A stretch of 64,000 nucleotides of DNA from Lepidodermella squamata (taxonomy: Eukaryota; Gastrotricha). Below, one piece after another: positions 47,901 to 59,100 of this stretch. Within the stretch, counting starts at the first letter, position 1, and the number at the start of each line of letters is the position of its first letter. A program made the translations under genes and the position numbers. The notes below the pieces were generated by a model. That model saw nothing but the letters and a program-made list of their open reading frames with translations. It made no database searches and had not been told where the DNA came from. The DNA lies in NCBI GenBank assembly GCA_047495785.1, contig JBLDXI010000050.1:455908-519907 (forward strand), written 5' to 3'.

Positions 47901-50900
47901 AATTTCAGAAAATTTATTGCCCTTGAGTGAAAGGAGAATGCCTCGCCGACAGAACGCGTTGTGTCCGATCATTGTGGTAGCTCTCACAGAAATTTCAGTA
48001 AATTTATTGCCCTTGAGTGAAAGGAGAATGCCTCGCCGACAGAACGCGTTGTGTCTGCTTATTGTGTTAGCTGTCACAGAATTGTGAGAAAATTCATTTC
48101 TCGGGATCGAAACGATTTCAGGAAATTCATTGCTCGGGTGCGAAACGATAATGCCTGGCAGACAAAACGCAGCGTGTCCGATCGTTGTGATAGCTCTCAC
48201 AGAAATTTCAGAAAATTCATTTCTCGGTTGCGAATCGATAATGCCTGCAGAAAAACGCATCTTGTCCGATCATTTTAGTAGCTCTCACAGAAATTTCAGA
48301 AAATTCATTGCCCTTGAGTGAATGAAGAATGGCTCGCCGGCAGAACGCGACGTCTCCGATCATTGTGGTAGCTCTCGCAGAAAATTCATTGCCCTTGAGT
48401 GAATGGAGAATGGCTCGCCGACAGAACGCATCGTGTCTGTTTATTGTGGTAGCCATCACAGGAATTTCAGGAAATTCATTGCTCGGGTGCGAAACGATAA
48501 TGCCTGCAGAAAAACGCATCTTGTCCGATCATTTTAGTAGCTCTCACAGAAATTTCAGACAATTCATTGCCCTTGAGTGAATGGAGAATGCCTCGCCGAC
48601 AGAACGCATCGTGTCTGTTTATTGTGGTAGCCATCACAGAAATTTCAGAAAATTTATTGCCCTTGAGTGAAAGGAGAATGCCTCGCCGACAGAACGCGTT
48701 GTGTCCGATCATTGTGGTAGCTCTCACAGAAATTTCAGTAAATTTATTGCCCTTGAGTGAAAGGAGAATGCCTCGCCGACAGAACGCGTTGTGTCTGTTT
48801 ATTGTGGTAGCCATCACAGAAATTTCAGAAAATTTATTGCCCTTGAGTGAAAGGAGAATGCCTCGCCGACAGAACGCGTTGTGTCCGATCATTGTGGTAG
48901 CTCTCACAGAAATTTCAGAAAATTCATTGCCCTTGAGTGAATGAAGAATGGCTCGCCGGCAGAACGCGACGTCTCCGATCATTGTGGTAGCTCTCACAGA
49001 AAATTCATTGCCCTTCAGTGAATGGAGAATGCCTCGCCGACAGAACGCATCGTGTCTGTTCATTGTGTTAGCTGTCACAGAAATGTCATGAAAAGAATTG
49101 TCTAGGAGGAAATCGAGAATACAGCCAGACAGAACGCATCGTGTCCGATCATTGTGGTAGCTCTCACAGAAATTTCAGAAAATTCATTTCTCGGGTGCGA
49201 AACAGTAATGTGGTAGCTCTCACAGAAATTTCAGAAAATTCATTTCCCGGTTGCGAATCGATAATACCTGCAGAAAAACGCATCTTGTCCGATCATTTTA
49301 GTAGCTCTCACAGAAATTTCAGAAAATTCATTGCCCTTGAGTGAATGAAGAATGGCTCGCCGGCAGAACGCGACGTGTCCGATCATTGTGGTAGCTCTCG
49401 CAGAAAATTCATTGCCCTTGAGTGAATGGAGAATGGCTCGCCGACAGAACGCATCGTGTCTGTTTATTGTGGTAGCCATCACAGGAATTTCAGGAAATTC
49501 ATTGCTCGGGTGCGAAACGATAATGCCTGCAGAAAAACGCATCTTGTCCGATCATTTTAGTAGCTCTCACAGAAATTTCAGACAATTCATTGCCCTTGAG
49601 TGAATGGAGAATGCCTCGCCGACAGAACGCATCGTGTCTGTTTATTGTGGTAGCCATCACAGAAATTTCAGAAAATTTATTGCCCTTGAGTGAAAGGAGA
49701 ATGCCTCGCCGACAGAACGCGTTGTGTCCGATCATTGTGGTAGCTCTCACAGAAATTTCAGTAAATTTATTGCCCTTGAGTGAAAGGAGAATGCCTCGCC
49801 GACAGAACGCGTTGTGTCTGTTTATTGTGGTAGCCATCACAGAAATTTCAGAAAATTTATTGCCCTTGAGTGAAAGGAGAATGCCTCGCCGACAGAACGC
49901 GTTGTGTCCGATCATTGTGGTAGCTCTCACAGAAATTTCAGAAAATTCATTGCCCTTGAGTGAATGAAGAATGGCTCGCCGGCAGAACGCGACGTCTCCG
50001 ATCATTGTGGTAGCTCTCGCAGAAAATTCATTGCCCTTGAGTGAATGGAGAATGGCTCGCCGACAGAACGCATCGTGTCTGTTCATTGTGTTAGCTGTCA
50101 CAGAAATGTCATGAAAAGAATTGTCTAGGAGGAAATCGAGAATACAGCCAGACAGAACGCATCGTGTCCGATCATTGTGGTAGCTCAAACAGAAATTTCA
50201 GAAAATTCATTTCTCGGGTGCGAAACGATAATGTGGTAGCTCTCACAGAAATTTCAGAAAATTCATTTCCCGGTTGCGAATCGATAATACCTGCAGAAAA
50301 ACGCATCTTGTCCGATCATTGTGGTAGCTCTCACAGAAATTTCAGAAAATTCATTGCCCTTGAGTGAATGAAGAATGGCTCGCCGGCAGAACGCGACGTC
50401 TCCGATCATTGTGGTAGCTCTCGCAGAAAATTCATTGCCCTTGAGTGAATGGAGAATGGCTCGCCGACAGAACGCATCGTGTCTGTTCATTGTGTTAGCT
50501 GTCACAGAAATGTCATGAAAAGAATTGTCTAGGAGGAAATCGAGAATACAGCCAGACAGAACGCATCGTGTCCGATCATTGTGGTAGCTCAAACAGAAAT
50601 TTCAGAAAATTCATTTCTCGGGTGCGAAACGATAATGTGGTAGCTCTCACAGAAATTTCAGAAAATTCATTTCCCGGTTGCGAATCGATAATACCTGCAG
50701 AAAAACGCATCTTGTCCGATCATTTTAGTAGCTCTCACAGAAATTTCAGAAAATTCATTGCCCTTGAGTGAATGAAGAATGGCTCGCCGGCAGAACGCGA
50801 CGTGTCCGATCATTGTGGTAGCTCTCGCAGAAAATTCATTGCCCTTGAGTGAATGGAGAATGCCTCGCCGACAGAACGCATCGTGTCTGTTTATTGTGGT

Positions 50901-53900
50901 AGCCATCACAGAAATTTCAGAAAATTCATTGCTCGGGTGCGAAACGATAATGCCTGCAGAAAAACGCATCTTGTCCGATCATTTTAGTAGCTCTCACAGA
51001 AATTTCAGACAATTCATTGCCCTTGAGTGAATGGAGAATGCCTCGCCGACAGAACGCATCGTGTCTGTTTATTGTGGTAGCCATCACAGAAATTTCAGAA
51101 AATTTATTGCCCTTGAGTGAAAGGAGAATGCCTCGCCGACAGAACGCGTTGTGTCCGATCATTGTGGTAGCTCTCACAGAAATTTCAGTAAATTTATTGC
51201 CCTTGAGTGAAAGGAGAATGCCTCGCCGACAGAACGCGTTGTGTCTGCTTATTGTGTTAGCTGTCACAGAATTGTGAGAAAATTCATTTCTCGGGATCGA
51301 AACGATTTCAGGAAATTCATTGCTCGGGTGCGAAACGATAATGCCTGGCAGACAAAACGCAGCGTGTCCGATCGTTGTGATAGCTCTCACAGAAATTTCA
51401 GAAAATTCATTTCTCGGTTGCGAATCGATAATGCCTGCAGAAAAACGCATCTTGTCCGATCATTTTAGTAGCTCTCACAGAAATTTCAGAAAATTCATTG
51501 CCCTTGAGTGAATGAAGAATGGCTCGCCGGCAGAACGCGACGTCTCCGATCATTGTGGTAGCTCTCGCAGAAAATTCATTGCCCTTGAGTGAATGGAGAA
51601 TGGCTCGCCGACAGAACGCATCGTGTCTGTTTATTGTGGTAGCCATCACAGGAATTTCAGGAAATTCATTGCTCGGGTGCGAAACGATAATGCCTGCAGA
51701 AAAACGCATCTTGTCCGATCATTTTAGTAGCTCTCACAGAAATTTCAGACAATTCATTGCCCTTGAGTGAATGGAGAATGCCTCGCCGACAGAACGCATC
51801 GTGTCTGTTTATTGTGGTAGCCATCACAGAAATTTCAGAAAATTTATTGCCCTTGAGTGAAAGGAGAATGCCTCGCCGACAGAACGCGTTGTGTCCGATC
51901 ATTGTGGTAGCTCTCACAGAAATTTCAGTAAATTTATTGCCCTTGAGTGAAAGGAGAATGCCTCGCCGACAGAACGCGTTGTGTCTGTTTATTGTGGTAG
52001 CCATCACAGAAATTTCAGAAAATTTATTGCCCTTGAGTGAAAGGAGAATGCCTCGCCGACAGAACGCGTTGTGTCCGATCATTGTGGTAGCTCTCACAGA
52101 AATTTCAGAAAATTCATTGCCCTTGAGTGAATGAAGAATGGCTCGCCGGCAGAACGCGACGTCTCCGATCATTGTGGTAGCTCTCACAGAAAATTCATTG
52201 CCCTTCAGTGAATGGAGAATGCCTCGCCGACAGAACGCATCGTGTCTGTTCATTGTGTTAGCTGTCACAGAAATGTCATGAAAAGAATTGTCTAGGAGGA
52301 AATCGAGAATACAGCCAGACAGAACGCATCGTGTCCGATCATTGTGGTAGCTCAAACAGAAATTTCAGAAAATTCATTTCTCGGGTGCGAAACGATAATG
52401 TGGTAGCTCTCACAGAAATTTCAGAAAATTCATTTCCCGGTTGCGAATCGATAATACCTGCAGAAAAACGCATCTTGTCCGATCATTTTAGTAGCTCTCA
52501 CAGAAATTTCAGAAAATTCATTGCCCTTGAGTGAATGAAGAATGGCTCGCCGGCAGAACGCGACGTGTCCGATCATTGTGGTAGCTCTCGCAGAAAATTC
52601 ATTGCCCTTGAGTGAATGGAGAATGCCTCGCCGACAGAACGCATCGTGTCTGTTTATTGTGGTAGCCATCACAGAAATTTCAGAAAATTCATTGCTCGGG
52701 TGCGAAACGATAATGCCTGCAGAAAAACGCATCTTGTCCGATCATTTTAGTAGCTCTCACAGAAATTTCAGACAATTTATTGCCCTTGAGTGAATGGAGA
52801 ATGCCTCGCCGACAGAACGCATCGTGTCTGTTTATTGTGGTAGCCATCACAGAAATTTCAGAAAATTTATTGCCCTTGAGTGAAAGGAGAATGCCTCGCC
52901 GACAGAACGCGTTGTGTCCGATCATTGTGGTAGCTCTCACAGAAATTTCAGTAAATTTATTGCCCTTGAGTGAAAGGAGAATGCCTCGCCGACAGAACGC
53001 GTTGTGTCTGCTTATTGTGTTAGCTGTCACAGAATTGTGAGAAAATTCATTTCTCGGGATCGAAACGATTTCAGGAAATTCATTGCTCGGGTGCGAAACG
53101 ATAATGCCTGGCAGACAAAACGCAGCGTGTCCGATCGTTGTGATAGCTCTCACAGAAATTTCAGAAAATTCATTTCTCGGTTGCGAATCGATAATGCCTG
53201 CAGAAAAACGCATCTTGTCCGATCATTTTAGTAGCTCTCACAGAAATTTCAGAAAATTCATTGCCCTTGAGTGAATGAAGAATGGCTCGCCGGCAGAACG
53301 CGACGTCTCCGATCATTGTGGTAGCTCTCGCAGAAAATTCATTGCCCTTGAGTGAATGGAGAATGGCTCGCCGACAGAACTTGAATCGTGTCTGTTTATT
53401 GTGGTAGCCATCACAGGAATTTCAGGAAATTCATTGCTCGGGTGCGAAACGATAATGCCTGCAGAAAAACGCATCTTGTCCGATCATTTTAGTAGCTCTC
53501 ACAGAAATTTCAGACAATTCATTGCCCTTGAGTGAATGGAGAATGCCTCGCCGACAGAACGCATCGTGTCTGTTTATTGTGGTAGCCATCACAGAAATTT
53601 CAGAAAATTTATTGCCCTTGAGTGAAAGGAGAATGCCTCGCCGACAGAACGTGTTGTGTCCGATCATTGTGGTAGCTCTCACAGAAATTTCAGTAAATTT
53701 ATTGCCCTTGAGTGAAAGGAGAATGCCTCGCCGACAGAACGCGTTGTGTCTGCTTATTGTGTTAGCTGTCACAGAATTGTGAGAAAATTCATTTCTCGGG
53801 ATCGAAACGATTTCAGGAAATTCATTGCTCGGGTGCGAAACGATAATGCCTGGCAGACAAAACGCAGCGTGTCCGATCGTTGTGATAGCTCTCACAGAAA

Positions 53901-54548
53901 TTTCAGAAAATTCATTTCTCGGTTGCGAATCGATAATGCCTGCAGAAAAACGCATCTTGTCCGATCATTTTAGTAGCTCTCACAGAAATTTCAGAAAATT
54001 CATTGCCCTTGAGTGAATGAAGAATGGCTCGCCGGCAGAACGCGACGTCTCCGATCATTGTGGTAGCTCTCACAGAAAATTCATTGCCCTTCAGTGAATG
54101 GAGAATGCCTCGCCGACAGAACGCATCGTGTCTGTTCATTGTGTTAGCTGTCACAGAAATGTCATGAAAAGAATTGTCTAGGAGGAAATCGAGAATACAG
54201 CCAGACAGAACGCATCGTGTCCGATCATTGTGGTAGCTCTCACAGAAATTTCAGAAAATTCATTTCTCGGTTGCGAATCGATAATGCCTGCAGAAAAACG
54301 CATCTTGTCCGATCATTTTAGTAGCTCTCACAGAAATTTCAGAAAATTCATTGCTCTTGAGTGAATGGAGAATGCCTCGCCGACAGAACGCATCGTGTCT
54401 GTTTATTGTGGTAGCCATCACAGAAATTTCAGAAAATTTATTGCCCTTGAGTGAAAGGAGAATGCCTCGCCGACAGAACGCGTTGTGTCCGATCATTGTG
54501 GTAGCTCTCACAGAAATTTCAGTAAATTTATTGCCCTTGAGTGAAAGG
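38922..54548 (+). repeat. Satellite array, domain 2c (right of the LTR element)
   Basis: Continues the subfamily seen left of the LTR element: cattttagtag cores, the 2-bp-shorter gcctgcagaaaaacg variant, 9-bp deletion monomers, box C monomers, and 56-bp truncated monomers (gataatgtggtagctctc). The start 38926-39100 matches 28849-28990, including the rare gccctcgagtg variant. Higher-order units of 1023, 1411 and 404 bp occur. The array is cut at 54548 by the hAT-like element. Confidence 0.95.
45332..50771 (+). repeat. Higher-order repeats of 1023 bp and 404 bp
   Basis: A composite beginning at 45332 recurs at 46355 and 47378 (two 1023-bp steps), and a further pair is at 49141 and 50164. A 404-bp composite follows in tandem (landmarks 49969 and 50373; 50164 and 50568). 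Copies share rare variants such as gataatacctgcag, gtagctcaaacag and gcgaaacaataatg, some in only a subset of units, which gives an order of duplication. Confidence 0.85.
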
Positions 54549-55379
54549 CAGTGTTCCGAGACCGGGGGCTAAGGGGGAAGAATGATCCCCCAGAGAGCTG
54601 CGATGAAACTTTGAAGAGGATAAGCTTACCCCCTTGGAGCTAAAAATTTTGGAAAAATTGGCCCATTTTGAAACCAGCAGAATCATGGTTTTCTAGTGGA
54701 ATAGACGTCGAAAACTCAGCCTTGTTAAAGGAAATTCCCCTTTCCATGATTCCATCTTTTTCCACTAAGTAACAAGTAACAAGTCACTTTGATCGCTTAA
54801 AAAAAAATCAAGAAATCACTTCAAAATCGATAATCGATATTCGACAATCGATAAAGAGTTGCCAATATCAGAAAATAGACATCGCCAATGGATTTCCCGT
54901 GAAAAGTTACCCTAGATGACATGGCCTCGCCGTGATTCCTTATTGAGAAATAAAGATTCAATTTATAATGAAACAAAATTGTTCGTTTGTCTGCTTTCAC
55001 GGCCCTATTATAAATTGAAAAAATTAAAATTCCATAAAAAACCTCTTTAAGCTGCTTTTTTCAATACATAATCCCCCTTAACAACCCGAAGGGATAATTT
55101 CTGTATGCTGATTCCGTTCGCTTTTGCAGAATTTTCATAAAGATCACCGATCTCGAGATGATTAGGGGGTGCAATAAATTTATGACTTAATTGCCAATGA
55201 CCCAATTTTTCTTCAAATCCTAACGTGTAACATATATAATTATGCAGAATTTCGCGCTGAATCCAGCGGTGATGTCAGTTTTAAGATCAGACGCATGGTT
55301 GTCAATAAAAAGCTACCTTATTATAAGCGATTTTTACCATTATTTGTTGGCACAATTTATCGTAAACATGCAATTTTAA

Positions 55380-55753
55380 TGGTTCTATGTCAATTGAGCA
55401 AACGAAAATTGAGCAACGAAAATAGAGCAAGGGCTTTTGAGCAACGATATGAGAGCAAACGACACGAGAGCAAAACGAGATTAGAGCAAAACGACACGAG
55501 AGCAAATTTAATAATTAATTGCAGCTGTTGTTTATTTTAAATAAAATTTGCTCTCGTGTCGTTTTGCTCTAATCTCGTTTTGCTCTCGTGTCGTTTTGCT
55601 CTAATCTCGTTTTGCTCTCGTGTCGTTTTGCTCTAATTTCGTTTTGCTCTAATCTCGTTTTGCTCTAATTACGTTTGCTCTAATATCGTTGCTCAAAAGC
55701 CCTTGCTCTATTTTCGTTGCTCAATTTTCGTTTGCTCAATTGACATAGAACCA
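55380..55753 (+). mobile_element. Fold-back element nested in the hAT-like transposon
   Basis: A 374-bp segment starts TGGTTCTATGTC and ends with its reverse complement. The first 71 bp are a perfect inverted repeat of the last 71. Further in, both arms consist of a 16-bp minisatellite (gctctcgtgtcgtttt and gctctaatctcgtttt alternating), with more copies in the right arm. The direct repeat TTTTAA flanks it (55374-55379 and 55754-55759), consistent with a target duplication. No coding capacity. An RNA from it would form a long hairpin. Superfamily not recognised. Confidence 0.85.
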
Positions 55754-55846
55754 TTTTAAAGCAATCTTAAACTATTCTCAGCCATAATTGTCGAAAAATA
55801 CCGTCAGCTAAAGCTCGCTTCGCTCGCGTGCCTTATTTATTTTTAG

Positions 55847-55983
55847 TTGTCGGTGTCCGCGCCGAAGTCTTTTGGGGACCTTTGTATGATCCTTTTTCAT
55901 TCAAATTTGTACCCGAAAAGTGTGGACTATGGCTTCAATTGAGAGTACGATTTGAGATCGCAGAAATTGTTCGTCAAGAACCA
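55847..55983 (+). other. Exon-like open segment inside the hAT-like element
   Basis: A 137-bp stretch open in one frame is preceded by a T-rich run ending in TTTTTAG (AG at 55845-55846) and followed by GTGAGT at 55984-55989. Its translation (containing VFWGPLYDPFSFKFVPEKCG) is not obviously low-complexity. It may be a relic of a transposase or a captured host exon, or chance. There is no ATG. Confidence 0.25.
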
Positions 55984-56066
55984 GTGAGTCATCAGCAAAA
56001 TGAAAGTATGAAAAGTAGAGATGATTATGCTCCTTATAAACACTCTCGAACCAGTGATCAATGCGA

Positions 56067-56086
56067 GCGAACGCGCTAGCGTTCGC
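56067..56086. repeat. GC-rich perfect hairpin near the right end of the hAT-like element
   Basis: GCGAACGC and GCGTTCGC separated by gcta. It stands out in an AT-rich context and lies about 65 bp from the right terminus. A similar gctcgcttcgctcgcg word is at 55813-55828. Confidence 0.7.
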
Positions 56087-56150
56087 GAGCGAATTTTTTT
56101 TTAAGAAAATTGCCTTATCCCCCTCAGACCAAATCCTTCTCGGATCACTG

Positions 56151-59100
56151 GTGAAAGGAGAATGCCTCGCCGCCAGAACGCGTTGTGTCCGATCATTGTG
56201 GTAGCTCTCACAGAAATTTCAGAAAATTCATTTCTCGGTTGCGAATCGATAATGCCTGCAGAAAAACGCATTTTGTCCGATCATTTTAGTAGCTCTCACA
56301 GAAATTTCAGAAAATTCATTGCCCTTGAGTGAAAGGAGAATGCCTCGCCGACAGAACGCGTTGTGTCCGATCATTGTGGTAGCTCTCACAGAAATTTCAG
56401 AAAATTTATTGCCCTTGAGTGAAAGGAGAATGCCTCGCCGACAGAACGCGTTGTGTCCGATCATTGTGGTAGCTCTCACAGAAATTTCAGAAAATTCATT
56501 GCCCTTGAGTGAATGAAGAATGGCTCGCCGGCAGAACGCGACGTGTCCGATCATTGTGGTAGCTCTCACAGAAATTTCAGAAAATTTATTGCCCTTGAGT
56601 GAAAGGAGAATGCCTCGCCGACAGAACGCGTTGTGTCCGATCATTGTGGTAGCTCTCACAGAAATTTCAGAAAATTCATTTCTCGGGTGCGAAACGATAA
56701 TGTGGTAGCTCTCACAGAAATTTCAGAAAATTCATTTCTCGGTTGCGAATCGATAATGCCTGCAGAAAAACGCATTTTGTCCGATCATTTTAGTAGCTCT
56801 CACAGAAATTTCAGAAAATTCATTGCCCTTGAGTGAAAGGAGAATGCCTCGCCGACAGAACGCGTTGTGTCCGATCATTGTGGTAGCTCTCACAGAAATT
56901 TCAGAAAATTTATTGCCCTTGAGTGAAAGGAGAATGCCTCGCCGACAGAACGCGTTGTGTCCGATCATTGTGGTAGCTCTCACAGAAATTTCAGAAAATT
57001 CATTTCTCGGGTGCGAAACGATAATGTGGTAGCTCTCACAGAAATTTCAGAAAATTCATTTCCCGGTTGCGAATCGATAATGCCTGCAGAAAAACGCATC
57101 TTGTCCGATCATTTTAGTAGCTCTCACAGAAATTTCAGAAAATTCATTGCCCTTGAGTGAATGAAGAATGGCTCGCCGGCAGAACGCGACGTGTCCGATC
57201 ATTGTGGTAGCTCTCGCAGAAAATTCATTGCCCTAGAGTGAATGGAGAATGGCTCGCCGGCAGAACGCATCGTGTCCGATCATTTTAGTAGCTCTCACAG
57301 AAATTTCAGAAAATTCATTGCCCTTGAGTGAATGAAGAATGGCTCGCCGGCAGAACGCGACGTGTCCGATCATTGTGGTAGCTCTCACAGAAATTTCAGT
57401 AAATTCATTGCCATTGAGTGAATGAAGAATGGCTCGCCGGCAGAACGCGACGTGTCCGATCATTGTGGTAGCTCTCACAGAAATTTCAGAAAATTTATTG
57501 CCCTTGAGTGAAAGGAGAATGCCTCGCCGACAGAACGCGTTGTGTCCGATCATTGTGGTAGCTCTCACAGAAATTTCAGAAAATTCATTTCTCGGGTGCG
57601 AAACGATAATGTGGTAGCTCTCACAGAAATTTCAGAAAATTCATTGCCCTTGAGTGAATGAAGAATGGCTCGCCGGCAGAACGCGACGTGTCCGATCATT
57701 GTGGTAGCTCTCGCAGAAAATTCATTGCCCTAGAGTGAATGGAGAATGGCTCGCCGGCAGAACGCATCGTGTCCGATCATTTTAGTAGCTCTCACAGAAA
57801 TTTCAGAAAATTCATTGCCCTTGAGTGAATGAAGAATGGCTCGCCGGCAGAACGCGACGTGTCCGATCATTGTGGTAGCTCTCACAGAAATTTCAGTAAA
57901 TTCATTGCCCTTGAGTGAATGAAGAATGGCTCGCCGGCAGAACGCGACGTGTCCGATCATTGTGGTAGCTCTCACAGAAATTTCAGAAAATTTATTGCCC
58001 TTGAGTGAAAGGAGAATGCCTCGCCGACAGAACGCGTTGTGTCCGATCATTGTGGTAGCTCTCACAGAAATTTCAGAAAATTCATTTCTCGGGTGCGAAA
58101 CGATAATGTGGTAGCTCTCACAGAAATTTCAGAAAATTCATTTCTCGGGTGCGAAACGATAATGTGGTAGCTCTCACAGAAATTTCAGAAAATTCATTTC
58201 TCGGTTGCGAATCGATAATGCCTGCAGAAAAACGCATCTTGTCCGATCATTTTAGTAGCTCTCACAGAAATTTCAGAAAATTTATTGCCCTTGAGTGAAA
58301 GGAGAATGCCTCGCCGACAGAACGCGTTGTGTCCGATCATTGTGGTAGCTCTCACAGAAATTTCAGAAAATTCATTTCTCGGGTGCGAAACGATAATGTG
58401 GTAGCTCTCACAGAAATTTCAGAAAATTCATTTCTCGGTTGCGAATCGATAATGCCTGCAGAAAAACGCATCTTGTCCGATCATTGTGGTAGCTCTCACA
58501 GAAATTTCAGTAAATTCATTGCCCTTGAGTGAATGAAGAATGGCTCGCCGGCAGAACGCGACGTGTCCGATCATTGTGGTAGCTCTCACAGAAATTTCAG
58601 AAAATTTATTGCCCTTGAGTGAAAGGAGAATGCCTCGCCGACAGAACGCGTTGTGTCCGATCATTGTGGTAGCTCTCACAGAAATTTCAGAAAATTCATT
58701 TCTCGGGTGCGAAACGATAATGTGGTAGCTCTCACAGAAATTTCAGAAAATTCATTTCCCGGTTGCGAATCGATAATGCCTGCAGAAAAACGCATCTTGT
58801 CCGATCATTTTAGTAGCTCTCACAGAAATTTCAGAAAATTCATTGCTCTTGAGTGAATGAAGAATGGCTCGCCGGCAGAACGCGACGTGTCCGATCATTG
58901 TGGTAGCTCTCGCAGAAAATTCATTGCCCTTGAGTGAATGGAGAATGGCTCGCCGACAGAACGCATCGTGTCTGTTTATTGTGGTAGCCATCACAGGAAT
59001 TTCAGAAAATTTATTGCCCTTGAGTGAAAGGAGAATGCCTCGCCGACAGAACGCGTTGTGTCCGATCATTGTGGTAGCTCTCACAGAAATTTCAGAAAAT

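Larger units (their letters stand above)
54549..56150 (+). mobile_element. Non-autonomous hAT-like DNA transposon
   Basis: A 1602-bp AT-rich segment interrupts a box B monomer. It is flanked by an 8-bp direct repeat, gtgaaagg (54541-54548 and 56151-56158). Its ends are inverted: CAGTGTTCCGAGA on the left against CAGTGATCCGAGA read from the right, 12 of 13 matching. Removing it with one repeat restores normal satellite. An 8-bp duplication with CAGTG-type ends is the hAT signature. Subterminal ccccctta-like words occur at both ends and inside. No transposase frame is present, so it would depend on an enzyme supplied elsewhere. A separate fold-back element is nested inside. Confidence 0.88.

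Noticed and set aside
55828-56079. 83-codon protein in the hAT-like element
   Set aside because: It begins at GTG with no ATG; only the exon-like middle part is kept as a low-confidence observation.
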